From Agelas oroides (taxonomy: Eukaryota; Porifera; Demospongiae; Agelasida; Agelasidae), in the NCBI GenBank assembly GCA_949130485.1, contig OX422192.1:9260008-9324007 (forward strand): 64,000 nucleotides of DNA, given 5' to 3'. The notes below the pieces were generated by a model. The model made no database searches and was not told where the DNA came from. It saw nothing but the letters and a program-made list of their open reading frames with translations. Shown here in pieces: positions 1 to 10,952 of this stretch (positions within the stretch are counted from its first letter, which is position 1; every line of letters starts with the position of its first letter). Both the position numbers and the translations under genes were made by a program.

Positions 1-79
1 TCAGCAGTGAATGTCACAGGTTTGCCTGGAATAGCATTCTTAAAATCTTGCGGATGAGTGATGATTTTTGGATGCTCAG
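1..79 (-). CDS. Ig-domain exon, cut by window edge
   Basis: This is the 5' part of an Ig-like exon that continues beyond the window. The acceptor AG lies just above it and the exon opens with the family signature Ala-Glu-(x)-Pro, then a His-Pro-Gln-Asp stretch and the GKPVTFTA B strand. It is nearly identical to the matching part of the exon at 147-470, so the two arose by recent local duplication. It probably belongs to a third copy of the Ig/DEATH gene lying to the left. Confidence 0.7.
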
Positions 80-146
80 CTACGCAGAAAGAAAATGTGG
101 GAGTGACACGCACTCTACCCGTAAGCATTAATTGTTGGATTCTTAC

Positions 147-470
147 CGAGACTAAGTTTAGCTGGTTTGGAAGCCTTTTTACCGGCACAGTTGCTGATGA
201 TACAGTGGTAGCTCCCTTCATTGGACTTCTGCACACAGGGAATGGTTACTGTGGGCCTGTCTGCTCCTGGAAAGCTTTCCAAATCACATCGCTGCCACTC
301 CCCTTGTTTAGATCCTTCTTCAGCTTCCACAGCTGGCTTCCACTCCCAATGATAGCTCAGAGGTTGTGTTCCAGTGGCTTCAGCAGTGAATGTCACAGGT
401 TTACCTGGAATAGCATTCTTAAAATCTTGCGGATGACTTCTGACTCTTGGAGTGATCATGGGTGGTCCAC
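147..470 (-). CDS. Ig-like domain exon (third copy of the Ig/DEATH family)
   Basis: One complete phase 1-1 exon of 108 codons encoding an Ig-like domain: [13 protein letters not shown] strand, a Trp-Glu-Trp-Lys C strand, and YHCIISNCAG at the F strand. The B-strand Cys is Ala, as in the other Ig exons of the window. The acceptor is CTCAG and the donor GTAAGAATCC. It lies downstream of an SH3 exon of copy 1, but the phases do not fit (SH3 ends in phase 2), so it most likely belongs to a separate tandem copy extending off the window. Confidence 0.75.
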
Positions 471-574
471 CTGAGAAAGGCAGTGGCACAGGTGCATGAT
501 GGAGACATAAAGTGAGGAAAGTTACAAAACATTAGAGCTTATCATGTTGCACATGAAAACTGTTGAATTCTTAC

Positions 575-697
575 CGACACTAAGTTCTGCTGGATTGGAA
601 GCCTGACTACCAGCACAGTTGCTGACAACACAGCGGTAGCTCCCTTCATAGGACTTCTGCACACTGGGGATGGTTAGTGTAGCACCATTACACCACT
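575..697 (-). pseudogene. Truncated Ig exon (3' half only)
   Basis: The 3' half of an Ig exon ([12 protein letters not shown]...[22 protein letters not shown]) with a normal GTAAG donor. The 5' half is missing and replaced by unrelated sequence, so there is no acceptor. It is a broken exon near the junction between copy 1 and the third copy. Confidence 0.65.
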
Positions 698-815
698 AAA
701 GTCTGCAGACTCCTCATAAAGAGCATCATTTGCAAAAAAAAAGTAGGCAGGGTTGCTCATGTTTGTCCCCATTATGAAACCCTGAATGCAAGGTGGCTAA
801 TTGGTAGCTATTTGG

Positions 816-948
816 TAGCCTCATTCCCAGGCCTCCCCCGTTTTTGTTCTTCTGTTCGGTTTGTGTCCCATATAATACAGAGAAGCGGAAGAGCTTCCGT
901 GTATTCAAACCAAAAAACAAAAATCAGGGAGACCTGGGAACAAGGCTA
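816..948. repeat. MITE, TAGCCTC family, with 9-bp target duplication
   Basis: A 133-bp element with imperfect terminal inverted repeats (TAGCCTCATTCCCAGG and its complement) flanked on both sides by GCTATTTGG, a perfect 9-bp duplication. It has no coding capacity. The 9-bp duplication is typical of Mutator-like transposons. The same termini recur many times in the window. Confidence 0.8.
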
Positions 949-1098
949 GCTATTTGGCTCACTCCCATTCACTTGAAAATCTGATGAAGTGGTGGATTCA
1001 CGTATTTTCACTCACCCCCAACTTTACTACTATGCTTCTTGATCTGAAACCCAAACCTTCGGTCCACTTTCAAAATCTCACATCTCGTCATAACTTAC

Positions 1099-1304
1099 TC
1101 CTCTTCTTCCAGACTCTTCCTCTCGGCAATATAGTTGCTGGGGATGTAGCCCTCCTTGCCTGTGTCCTTCAACTGAGCAAACCACCAGTCTTCATAATCA
1201 GTGCTGATGATGTACATGAGATCTCCCTTCTTGAAACCCAGATCATTGTCCACCCCGCTGTTGTAGTCGTACATGGCCACATACACGGGGTAGCTTGGCT
1301 CCAA
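1099..1304 (-). CDS. SH3 domain exon, Src type (copy 1)
   Basis: The exon encodes an Src-type SH3 domain: AMYDYNS (ALYDY motif), DLGFKKGD, the WWFA ligand-binding Trp pair and GYIPSNYI. SH3 domains bind proline-rich ligands. The exon begins at a TATAG acceptor in phase 0 and ends in phase 2 before GTAAGT, exactly like the copy 2 SH3 exon. In copy 2 the next exon is SH2-kinase; here no SH2-kinase follows before Ig exons begin, so the copy 1 gene is truncated or rearranged at its 3' end. Confidence 0.85.
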
Positions 1305-2207
1305 CTATACCAGCATATAACAGTTAGCTACATAAATTATGGCAGTTGTACATGGAACCATTCAACTAGCTAGAGATGCATAATGACCAACTTTGGAGTC
1401 AACACATTCTGCTACCAACTGTTTCAAGCTACACATGAACTGTTTAGAGCAATGAAACATTAATTATATATATACTGTAAAAACAAATTTGCTGTTTTAG
1501 CAAAATATTTGGTTACTATAGTAGACAGGATTTTGAGAAGGAGGGTTAATAGATGTCTGTTGTGCATGTATGTATAAGCATGCAACACTAGGGGGATCTG
1601 GGGGCATGCTCCCCCAGGAAATTTTTTCAAATTAGATTCTCTGAGATGGCTTCTGAGGTCATTTTGGGAGAGAAGCAGAACCGTGGTAGATACATGGCCC
1701 GCAGAGTATTTGATCCAGTTTTGGCTGTGTCTTATCCATGTATGGACATTTCCTAAACAAGCTGACATTGAATTTCCACAGGAGAAGCTATAGTTGGCAG
1801 ACTGCCAGACAGCAGGTGGGGTGACGGATGGTGAAACAGTATGCAGAATTCTGGAATTATATCACATGGAAGAGCATCAAGCTTATATATAACAGAAAGA
1901 TGACTAGCCTACCATAATTTAATGTAGGCTGGGAACGATGGGTGATGCCATCACAGATTCCACCACAGTTGCCATCTTGGATGATGTCATCACAAATTCC
2001 ATCACAGTTATGGATGGGATGACACTTCCTTCGTTCAAACCAGCATCAAGTATGATTTCATCATGGGGGGATTTATCAGATGAAGAGTTTATTAAAGCAA
2101 TATTGATGATGCCTATGCTCAAGTGGTACACTGGAGACCCAATCTATCTAAAGTCCCATCTGGAGCATGTGGCAAGCGATTTGTAACTGAACTTACCCGC
2201 CTTTGCT
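1305..2207. other. Intergenic or intronic stretch without recognised gene
   Basis: I see no supported gene here. The far right part (about 2050-2200) may be the degraded 5' part of the reverse-transcriptase element that follows. Confidence 0.4.
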
Positions 2208-3880
2208 GTGGAATCTGACCTGGAAACTATTGCACTGAAGGCTGCCATGACCATACCTCCGTTGATGCTCCAAAAACCACATGCTAAATCGAAAACACAC
2301 GACCACATCTCCTGTCTCCAGCGCAGATTGAGACTCTGGGAGAAGGGAGACATCATAAATCTTCTTAGAGAAAGAAGAGCCCTGCAGAAGTCACTCACTA
2401 ACACTCAACTACGAAAAGGTGCAGCAGATGATGCTGCAACAGCCTGCAGATTTTCGAAGTTGATGATGGAGGGAAGAGTGAGAGCAGCTTTGAAGCATTT
2501 TTCCAACAACTCACACACAGGTCTTCTAAGCCTTGATGAAATCATTGACAGCACATCGGGAAAGACAGTTAGAGATGTCCTTGAGGACAAACACCCAGAC
2601 CCACAGCCAGCACACCCAGAAGCACTCTTAAGAGATGCGAACAATGAGGATTTCCATCCAGCTATCTTTGAGAACATCACAGGTGAAGTGATTCGGGCTG
2701 CTGCTCTTCACACGCAGGGTGCTGCTGGACCCTCCGGACTCGATGCCCTTAGTTGGAGAAGATTATGTACTGCCTTTGGCCAAAAGTCGAATGATCTGTG
2801 TGCAGCCCTTGCGGCAGTCGCTCGAAGGATATCTACTACATACATTGATCCATCCGCTCTGCAGGCCTACACATCCTGTCATCTCATTCCTCTTGATAAG
2901 TGCCCTGGAGTTTGCCCTATAGGAATAGGAGAGGTTGTGTGAAGGATCATTGGAAAGGCAGTCATCAAAATTGCGAAGTATGATCTTCAAGAAGCAGTGG
3001 GGGCAACCCAGCTATGCGCTGGCCAAGAAGCTGGTTGCGAAGCAGCAGTCCATACCATGGAACGGATCTTTGCTGATGAAGATACAGAGGCAATTATCCT
3101 GGTAGATGCAACAAATGCATTGAACTGCCTGAACAGACAGGTGATGCTACTCAATTGTGAAACAGTCTGTCCTGCGCTGTCACACATTCTCATTAACACC
3201 TATCGCAACAACTCACAGCTATTCGTCGATAGTCAGTGTATACTTTCAAAGGAAGGTACTACACAGGGTGATCCACTAGCCATGGCAATGTACACCATTG
3301 GAACTCAGCCATTGATCCGCAGACTGGATGGTATTGCTAAGCAAGTATGGTATGCTGATGACTCTGCTGCTGGATCAAGCCTGGAGACTTAGGAGGTGGT
3401 GGGATCTGCATGCTGGTGAGGATTGGTCCACTCTATGGATATTTCCCAAATGGCTCCAAGACACATGTCCTAACAAAACCTCACCAGGTTGAAGCTGCAA
3501 AGGAGGTATTCAAAGATACTGCAATAGTTATCTCGACAGAGGGAAAGCGTTACCTTGGTGGAGCAGTTGGTACCTCCTCCTTTATACGTCAGTATGTTGA
3601 AAGGAATGTAGAGTGTTGGGTGAATGAAGTGGAAAAGCTCAGCAAGTTCGCCCAGACTCAACCACATGCAGCATATGCTGCCTTCACCCATGGGCTATCT
3701 TCAAAGTGGGAACTACGTAGCTCTTAAGGGTAACTGATTGGGAAAAGAACCAGCTTGACGGCATTCTGGAATCTTTAGAGAAAGCCATCCGATCACGGTT
3801 TATCACTGCACTCACAGGGCAACCTCCTCCAGGAGAACATACACGGGAGATGTTAGCACTACCATGCACTTGTCGACCGA
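2208..3880 (+). pseudogene. Degraded non-LTR-type reverse transcriptase
   Basis: Remnant of a retroelement polymerase. A GPSGLDA..W block is followed by RT motif A (ILVDATNA), motif B (EGTTQGDPLAMAMY) and motif C (WYADD), then a YGYFPN..KT segment and HAAYAAFTHGLSSKW. The frame is broken by a TGA at 2941 (a Gly-Glu-Val-Val stretch resumes at once with Arg-Ile-Ile-Gly-Lys), by a stop or shift near 3390, and again near 3720. The motif style is of the non-LTR kind, but I cannot assign a clade. It lies in the enlarged intron between the copy 1 micro-exon and SH3 exon. No endonuclease was seen. Confidence 0.75.
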
Positions 3881-4592
3881 ATCATCAATCAAGACCATCG
3901 GCTAGATGGCTGTCATGCAGTTCAGCAGAGCATCAAGATAAGAATAAACGCCAGAAGCAGAAGGAAGGTGCCAAAAACCTCCAACGCATTCTACCACCCA
4001 CTCTTCAATGCTCCATGGAACTCTCTATCAATTGTTTTCGATTCATGTACTTAAGAAATTTAGTTTCCTGTAACTAGGCCCGTATGAAGGCGGAAAAACA
4101 ATTGTATCTCGAGAACCACACTACGCATGAAGACGAGACTTGCACCGTTACGTTGGTAAGGACCTGTAGATTCCAATGATACCAGTATTATTGGCCTATT
4201 TCGTAGCTGGGAGTTTCCACGGCGAAAAAATACGTAAATCCACCGTCCGATCATTGATGGAGCAACCTACTCAATTTTCAGCAACTCCCCTCAGCGCCCA
4301 AGGCAGCTACGGTGACGAAGATCAGGCGTGCAGCAGCAGGGTCTTGCAGGTTTCCAACAGTGCAGAAATCTTGCCGAGATTTGCTTCAGGAAGGGAACAG
4401 GAAGCGGCATCCGAAAATACTTACCAAACGTTTCGGACTGTTACGCTAATCGCCCCTAGCGCGAGTGGGGATTGACGCTCGAGCTCCATTTTTCAGTCGT
4501 CGGATACGGTGGACTCCGCCTTCCTTTCCATGGCATAAACGAGTATCTGCGTGGCTTGGTCTCCGTGTACGAGCGTCCGATTAGCAAGTTGT

Positions 4593-5004
4593 AGTCCGGT
4601 TTCTGGTCAGGGTGATCCCCCAGTCAAGAGGCGGGCGGGCGGGTTACTTCATTAATGTCATTATGGCACTTAGTGACATTACCACAAGAATTCAGGTTGT
4701 AGGCACACGTGGTTAAGTACACATACACGTTCGGGGCCGTGCGTTCAGCTCTCCTTCCGTAGACTCGCGTACAACAGAACTTTGACCGAGACTGAAAGAG
4801 CCCAAAAATAAGTACATTAGCCTATGACAAATGAAAGTTTCACAATCGCTTGAGGGACAAAAGGAGCACTAGATACAACTCACCTGTAACAGTTTCGAAG
4901 GCACGACGTGATCTGTGCACACAACACTCTTCTGCGCATGCGCACTACCAATAATGGCCAAAATTAGCGAAATCTGATGCGGGCGGAGGACCAGAAACCG
5001 GACT
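4593..5004. repeat. Foldback MITE sharing TIR core with 5446-5817
   Basis: The ends are inverted (AGTCCGGTTTCTGGTC and its complement), with GC-rich GCGGGCGG runs just inside both. The interior is noncoding. A sister copy lies 0.4 kb to the right. I could not identify a clean target duplication for this copy. Confidence 0.6.
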
Positions 5005-5445
5005 GAGCAGCATAAGCGCGAAGTAGCATGAAATCAAACTTCCTGTAACCTTCTAGCTGTAGAGTATGTACTTTTTCCATTCTATTCTCTGTTCCAGCTG
5101 CTGCCACACCGCTCAACTGAGATAAAATGACACGGACATCCGTATACTTCTCCGTTTCATCCGTGGCAAGGAATGTTTCCGTAAAAGTATGCGGACGTGT
5201 TTCATATCCACCTACGGGTATTATAGTATACGAAATTAAAAGTAACGGTGATAAATTCTATCGCAGAAAATCCATGCGGGCGGCTGATGAAAAACTAATA
5301 ATCAACGAATTAGGGCCTAAGTTCGCGCGTTTCCAGTGCGAGCAACAAAAACCTTGGCGGTGGCCAGCGAACGAGACTATAGTAATTTTGTGTGCATGTG
5401 TTTACGAACACAATCGACGACGGAGCTAAACCAAAAGCCCACTAA

Positions 5446-5817
5446 GGCCCTTCCAACCGGTATTCCTGTTTCTGGTCCGGGGGTTTCCCTGGCATTGACG
5501 CGGGCGGGCGGGGACTTAGCAACCTAGAAACCAAGTACTTCGACATAAAACACTGCAATTCACTACGCCATACACAACAGCCAAGTGAGATAACTACAAA
5601 AAGAATGAATAAAACGTACTGAAGCCTACAAATATGACAGACACCTTTCCTATTTTGCTTAACTATTTTAGTTTGCTAGGCTGATGGCGATCGATTTACA
5701 ACTCACCGTGAATCCACCATACTGCGCATGCGCAGAAGTCGAGTTGCTGAAATTGTGTTAGGCGTAATTATTGATGCGGGCGGAGGACCAGAAACAGGAA
5801 TACAAGTTGGAAGGGCC
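5446..5817. repeat. Harbinger-like MITE with TAA target duplication
   Basis: A 372-bp noncoding element whose ends (GGCCCTTCCAAC...GTATTCCTGTTTCTGGTCC, in two parts) are mirrored at the right end. TAA flanks both sides, a 3-bp duplication typical of PIF/Harbinger elements. The interior includes an ACTGCGCATGCGCAG palindrome. Confidence 0.7.
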
Positions 5818-5964
5818 TAATAGCATGCCCAGAAGGCGCTCGATACGGGGCGTTTACACGCATGAGAAATACCTATGTAAGAACTTGAGGGTAAAAGAGG
5901 GGGGAGGGCGTTTGCTCGAAGGGGGCGTATTTTCGGGAACTTACGGTATATTAGTCAAAGTTGC

Positions 5965-6235
5965 TCAAACGCCTCTATGAACCATATCAGTCATTATCGA
6001 GTGCTTCCATGAGCAACAGGACCGTTAACTTTGCTGGAAAGCATCGCTAAAGTATCAGACTGGCAAGTCGCTAAACGGGCAAATCGTCTATCTTCTGACT
6101 TCGATTATAACATTATTCATAGCGGATACGCCCCCGGCCGGAAGCTCAACTCAGCACGTGTTTTGGTAGCTTACCGTACAGCAGCAGCTGACACAAAGCC
6201 AAGGTCAGGTGGTATAACGGAGCTTTAAAGACCAT
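5965..6235. repeat. Dispersed repeat, second copy at about 23430-23565
   Basis: The stretch around CAACAGGACCGTTAACTTTG and the following 100 bp are repeated at about 23430-23565 inside the large TIR element. Both copies lie upstream of the same foldback element (6318-6907 and 25090-25714), so the two pieces may be parts of one composite unit. No coding potential seen. Confidence 0.65.
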
Positions 6236-6317
6236 GGATCTTCCCCTCAGCCTCCCCCCCCACCTTTCTTCTCTCTTACTATTATTCCTAAAAAAAAACA
6301 AAAAAAAAAACAGGAAC

Positions 6318-6907
6318 AAGTCACAAAAAAGTTTTCTGAATGAAAACAAGCGCGTGTAGGGATGGAACCCTCAAAAACCATCCAAACAAGATGGGAACGA
6401 CACCACAACACTTTCACACCATCCCTACATCTTGTGGCATTTTGACAACTATGCACAAACTCTCAACATGCACATTAGCCCCAAATAAACAAACAATGCA
6501 CTCAGCACTGCTCGCTCCACATGCAGCCTTCCGCATACAAGATATCAGCCATGTTCAGCAGCAATAAAATTTCACAACATAACTGACACTCCAACAGCCC
6601 ATACAGACTCAGCACTGCTTGTGCACTCCACAGCTTCTGCATACAGGACAATGCTTAGTAGGAATTACGTTGCTGCCACCCACATGCAACACAACTCACT
6701 CTCCATGCATGTCAACATGCACTGCACACCCAACCCACTGCCTTCCGCAACCCTTCTATGCACACAACTAACACAGGGCTATTTGGCAAAATGGCACAAG
6801 ATGTAGAGATGGTGTGAAAGTGTTGTGGTGTCGTTCCCATCTTGTTTGGATGGTTTTTGAGCTACATGCGCTTAATTGTTTTCATTCAGAAAGCTTTTTT
6901 GTGACTT
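6318..6907. repeat. Foldback element, copy 1 (AAGTCACAAAAAAG ends)
   Basis: Long inverted repeats of about 120 bp, starting AAGTCACAAAAAAG and including CATCCAAACAAGATGGGAAC, enclose a 350-bp core. A second copy with the same ends and related core is at 25090-25714. No transposase is encoded. Confidence 0.7.
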
Positions 6908-7249
6908 TCAAGGTAGGGTCTTATCAACGCATTGCCTATGCAAATGTGGTGCTTGTAAATCATTTTGTGAAAGGTTTACTTAAGTATCAGCTCCCACTGC
7001 ATGAATCTTTTCCAGCACTGCATTCATAAAATTTGCATAGTAAGGATAGTCACGCAACTGTAGTAACCAAATACTTAGCTAAAATAACAACTTTGTGTTT
7101 GCAGTGAATCTAATTGCATTTTTTATATGTATAGTCAGACTTTGTGGAGCCAATGAAATTTTAGTGCATGGCTAATTAAATTCGAGAAATCTCCCTTTGC
7201 CTGCTTCCGGGCCTTTGTATTCTCCCAACACTACTAAAGGCCAGCTAAC

Positions 7250-7302
7250 CTCAGGTTCAGTTGGATTGGATGTCTGGCTACCAGTGACTGTGAGAGGCTC
7301 AG
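7250..7302 (-). CDS. Collapsed Ig micro-exon (phase 1-0)
   Basis: Only the first few and last few codons of an Ig exon remain (Ala-Glu-Pro at the start, a Ser-Gln-Thr-Ser-Asn-Pro stretch at the end). Acceptor and donor (GAG|GTTAGC) are kept and the exon keeps its 1-0 phase, matching the last Ig exon of copy 2, which also ends in phase 0 before SH3. Confidence 0.55.
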
Positions 7303-7912
7303 CTACACAAAAGACAAAAAATCATGACACGCATAGAAGGATATGGATTGGAAACACAATGATTTTCACATACTATCAGTATATATCCACATTGCACATG
7401 ACGTAACGACGTAACTTAGAATTGAGGTGACAAATTACTTTTACAAGCTGTTCTTCAACTTGGGCACAGTAAAAAACAGCACAGAAATGTTGTGACCAAA
7501 AGTATGCCGCTTGTGTTGAATGTTGGACACAAAGATGCTAAAGCTAGCGTAGTAACAATTTTTGACGGACATCAACAAAGTCTTTGCCTGTTATACCGTT
7601 TAAAGCAGCTTGTTGGCATTTGAAAGATACTACTGGAAGCCCACTTCCTACTTAGTTCCACTAATTGTTGCTAAATGCCATATTGCAGCACAGTAAGCCC
7701 AAATCTGACCTTTGACCTTCAATGACATGTATTCTTAGTGCATGGGCTATAAATATCGGGTTTGTTCACACTTCTTTACTTTTGCCCTGATGACAACTGA
7801 AGCATTCAGTCATAAAAGTTGGCAAAAGTTTTTTCTGATTTCCACTTGGTAACACACAATCTCCATTATGCAGAAGCCAACTGAAAAGTCACTGAAAATA
7901 ATGGATTCTTAC
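7303..7912. other. Intron sequence with dispersed-repeat fragment
   Basis: No gene seen. The part near 7785-7865 (GCATTCAGT..AAAGTTGGCAAAA) resembles 57090-57150, so a dispersed repeat lies here. Confidence 0.4.
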
Positions 7913-8215
7913 CAACACTAATTATAAGTTTGGCTGGATTGGAAGTCTGGCTACCAGCACAGTTGCTGACAACACAGCGGTAGCTCCCTTCATTGGATTT
8001 CTCCACACTGGGGATGGTTAGTGTGGAACTGTTTGCTCCTGGGAACCTCTCCACACCACATGACTGCCACTCACTGCCATAATCCATGGCTGGCTTCCAC
8101 TCCCACTGGTAGTTTAGCGGTTGTGCCCCAGTAGCTTCAGCAGTGAATGTCACAGGTTTGCCTGGAACAGCATCTGTCACCTCCTGAGGATGACTGGTGG
8201 TCATTGGAGGCTCGG
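7913..8215 (-). CDS. Ig-like exon (copy 1)
   Basis: A phase 1-1 exon of 101 codons. It opens with Ala-Glu-Pro-Pro, has the B strand [12 protein letters not shown], a WEWKPA C strand, a conserved extra Cys after the Trp-Gln-Ser, and [10 protein letters not shown] at the F strand. The canonical B-strand Cys is absent. No stop is seen. Confidence 0.75.
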
Positions 8216-8284
8216 CTACATGTAGAAATGAAGCAAAACATGTTTTTTTCCTTACATTAGGTATCAGTGTATGCAAATTCTTAC

Positions 8285-8578
8285 CAACACTAAGTTGAAT
8301 GGGTTTGGAAACCACTCTACCAGCACAGTTGCTGATGACACAGTGGTACCACCCTTCATTGGATTTCTGCACACTGGGGATAGTTAGTTTAGCACCATTG
8401 GACCAGCTTGTATTACATGGCTGCCACTCCTTACTCCCGCTTTTCTCCTCAGCTGGCTTCCACTGCCACTCATAGCTCAGTGGATTTGTTCCAGTGGCTT
8501 GGGTGGTGAATGAGGCAGCTGTTCCTTGGACAACTTTGCTCAGGCATTTGGGTTGGCTAGTGACCTTGGGTGGTTCAT
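8285..8578 (-). CDS. Ig-like exon (copy 1)
   Basis: A phase 1-1 exon of 98 codons directly after the coiled-coil exon. It opens Asp-Glu-Pro-Pro and has the F strand [10 protein letters not shown]; the B strand lacks Cys (Ala-Ser-Phe-Thr-Thr). It corresponds to the exon at 46073-46363 in copy 2. Confidence 0.75.
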
Positions 8579-8629
8579 CTAGACAAAACGAAATGGCACA
8601 TGTGGCTAATACATACTATTCAAACTTAC

Positions 8630-9002
8630 CAAAGTGTGCATGAAGCTTACCAAAGTGTGCATGAAGCTGTACTTTGAGGTTTTCCTTGGCCTTCATCTCT
8701 TGCACTGTGGCGTCCCTCTCCAACTCTGCTTGCTGCTTCTGTTCCTCAGCATACTGCAACCTCTGCTCTAGTTTAGTCATCTGAGTCGTCAGTTTGACTA
8801 GCTCCAACAGCTGTTCTGGAGTACCAGCAAATAGCTGCTGTTTCTGTAGTTTACTGTTAAGGTGTGCTGCTGTTGCTTCTTTCTCCAGCAGGAAACTCGA
8901 AAGAGTTTTAATCTCTTCACTGAGATGATTGATTTTAGCATCATAGGCTTCAATCTGCTTTGACTTGAGCTCTAACTGATCTTTCATACTGGTTAGTTGT
9001 TG
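8630..9002 (-). CDS. Coiled-coil exon with duplicated splice donor (copy 1)
   Basis: Heptad-rich, highly charged sequence (QLELKSKQIEAYDAKI..., EEQKQQAELERDATVQEMK) predicted to form a coiled coil, likely for self-association. A 21-bp tandem repeat at the 3' end gives two usable donors, at 8651 and 8630. Both leave the exon in phase 1, so products could differ by seven residues. Equivalent to 46431-46782 in copy 2, which has a single donor. Confidence 0.7.
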
Positions 9003-9139
9003 CTATGGAGAGGAACAAAGTGTCAATCACACATACAGCAGCTACTAGCCTTATGGTAGCATGTATAGAGTTATACACAAGGCAGCTATTGAAGGGTGTT
9101 ATTCACCAACAGCAATAGTAGTTTGTTTAGTAGAGGCAC

Positions 9140-9420
9140 TTGTCATATTATAATATATAATAATGTAATAGATAATGCATGGTAGCAATAACCAAGATTT
9201 ATAGTCAATAACCACCCAACTCTGAGGGTGGAGTCTGAGGACAAGGATGGTTATTGTAAACCATAAATCCCAGACTAACATGCATTATGCGTTATATTCT
9301 CCAACCTGATTAGTACTTGTAAACATACCAAGGTAGTTTACACTGTAAACAAAGTAGCTAATAGGAAACACCAACTTCCTGTGGTATAATTATGAAACAT
9401 AATCTACAACTTCTTGTCAG
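9140..9420. repeat. Dispersed repeat, related to 56790-56990 and 57180-57680
   Basis: Intronic sequence containing AATAGATAATGCATGGTA, an Ile-free AT-rich core and GTTTACACTGTAAAC. Similar blocks in the same order occur near 56790 and 57180. No coding potential. Element class unknown. Confidence 0.5.
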
Positions 9421-9562
9421 TAAATGGCAAATAATTATTACCTACCTGTTACTATAGAATTTTTATATTACCTCATTCTATTTTCATTTTATTCAACATT
9501 CATAGGAAATGATAGTGATGGAAATGCGCAAAGTTTTGCTCATTGCTGCACAGAAACATTAC

Positions 9563-10120
9563 CTGCATCTCTTTTTTATCTGACGTAAGAAGCTGCACAA
9601 TCTTGCTGACTTGTTTCTTTTCAAAGTCGTAAGAATAGGCAAGCTCTTCCTTCTCCTTCTGCAGCTGTATCACTTCATTGTGTTGCTTCTTCAGTTCCTT
9701 CCGAGCTTGTGATAACTTTTCTTGTCTGGCTTGGACTTTTCGCTAGGCAGATTGGAGTTCCCATTCCTTTCTTTGTAGCTCTTCTTTCAATTCTTTTATC
9801 TTTTTTCTTTTCCTGTCAATTTTCTTCTGTAGAACCTGGTTGAGAACCTCATCTTTTTCTTGCATTGCACACAACAGTTGGCACTCCCGTTCTTTGATTT
9901 TTAATTCCCTTTCAAGGCTGCTCTTTACATGGGAAATCTTCTCTACATCTTCCCGCAAGTCTTCAAGCCTAGTCATGCATGACTTTGTTTTCTCACCTCC
10001 TTTGGCTTTGGATTCCTGTAAGTGTCTTAAACGCTCCTCTGCATCTGCCAACTTTCTGCGGTCTTGTTTAAGATTACCTCTACGCTTCTGAATTTCTTGA
10101 TACAGCTTGGATGCAGTTGC
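9563..10120 (-). pseudogene. Long coiled-coil exon with premature stop (copy 1)
   Basis: A 186-codon phase 0-0 exon rich in Glu, Lys, Leu and Gln (e.g. DAEERLRHLQESKAKGGEK), strongly coiled-coil in character. An in-frame TAG at 9743-9745 stands where copy 2 (47552-46992) has CTG. Translation would stop after the DEATH domain and part of the coil, removing the Ig array and SH3. The rest of the exon is open. Confidence 0.75.
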
Positions 10121-10199
10121 CTATACAAGTATAATTATAAGGTAGGCCTTGTGAAGAGTGAAGAATCCTATTCTCTTAGATGCATTCTTGTCATCTTAC

Positions 10200-10273
10200 C
10201 TCCACTTCTTGTTGAGGAATGTTTTCCAGCTGATCCAAAGGGTCGTTATCTGGCAACTTGGGAGGAGGAGTTC
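10200..10273 (-). CDS. Short acidic linker exon (copy 1)
   Basis: A 74-nt exon (phase 1 to 0) encoding a Gly-Thr-Pro-Pro-Pro-Lys-Leu opening and an acidic end. It links the DEATH exon to the coiled coil; the copy 2 equivalent is 47627-47691. Confidence 0.6.
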
Positions 10274-10333
10274 CTGAGTTAAAGATATTAAATAAACACA
10301 ATTAATAATGGAATAAATCACTATTCAACCAAC

Positions 10334-10582
10334 CATGCTTTTGTGCTAGTTCAGAAGCAAGACATCTCATCCCCATCTCCACCAATGCCTGGACCACAGC
10401 AGACCATGTGGAAGTTGAATTTTTCTGCCACTCTTCAAGCATCTCAATACGACACCTCTGTAAAGTTGGGTAGTTTGCTTCGATGGTCTTCAATTTTGGT
10501 AGTTTAATTCCAAGGCAGAGGCCCAGCGGTATCCAATCAGTGACCTCATGCAGCTCACTTTCAAGGTCACGCACCTCAGGGA
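10334..10582 (-). CDS. DEATH domain exon (copy 1)
   Basis: A phase 1-1 exon encoding about 83 residues with DEATH-fold features: a [20 protein letters not shown] helix 1-2 region, [43 protein letters not shown]. The pattern Leu-x-x-Trp..Trp..Leu..AL...G...LA..L is that of death domains, which assemble signalling complexes by homotypic contact. It is flanked by an Ig exon upstream and an acidic linker downstream, as in copy 2. Assignment is by pattern only. Confidence 0.75.
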
Positions 10583-10676
10583 CTGAGCACAAAAAAGACA
10601 GTAATTTGTGAATGAGTGCTTAACAATGTGCTTAAAATTAAATTCTTTATGATAATTCCTGCTTGAATATCCTTAC

Positions 10677-10952
10677 CAACAGTGAGGCTGGCACACTGTG
10701 AAGTTTCACTCTCAGCACAGTTGGAGACCACACACCGATAGTAGCCTGCATTGCTCGCCTTGACACCCCTCACTTGAAATGTGCCACCTTCACCAGAGAG
10801 GTTCTGCCACCCATCCTTCTTCCCAAACTGTTTCCATTGCCACTGGTAGCTTAGAGGAAGTGTTCCAGTGGCTTGGACTGAGAATGCAACTGTCTTCCCT
10901 GGAATAGTGTCCTTCTGGCTTGTTGGCTGAGATGTAATCTTAGGAGGTTTGG
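10677..10952 (-). CDS. First Ig-like exon, before the DEATH domain (copy 1)
   Basis: A phase 1-1 exon of 92 codons: Ala-Lys-Pro-Pro start, GKTVAFSVQATG B strand without Cys, [18 protein letters not shown], and [12 protein letters not shown] at the F strand. It matches 48082-48366 in copy 2. Confidence 0.75.
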
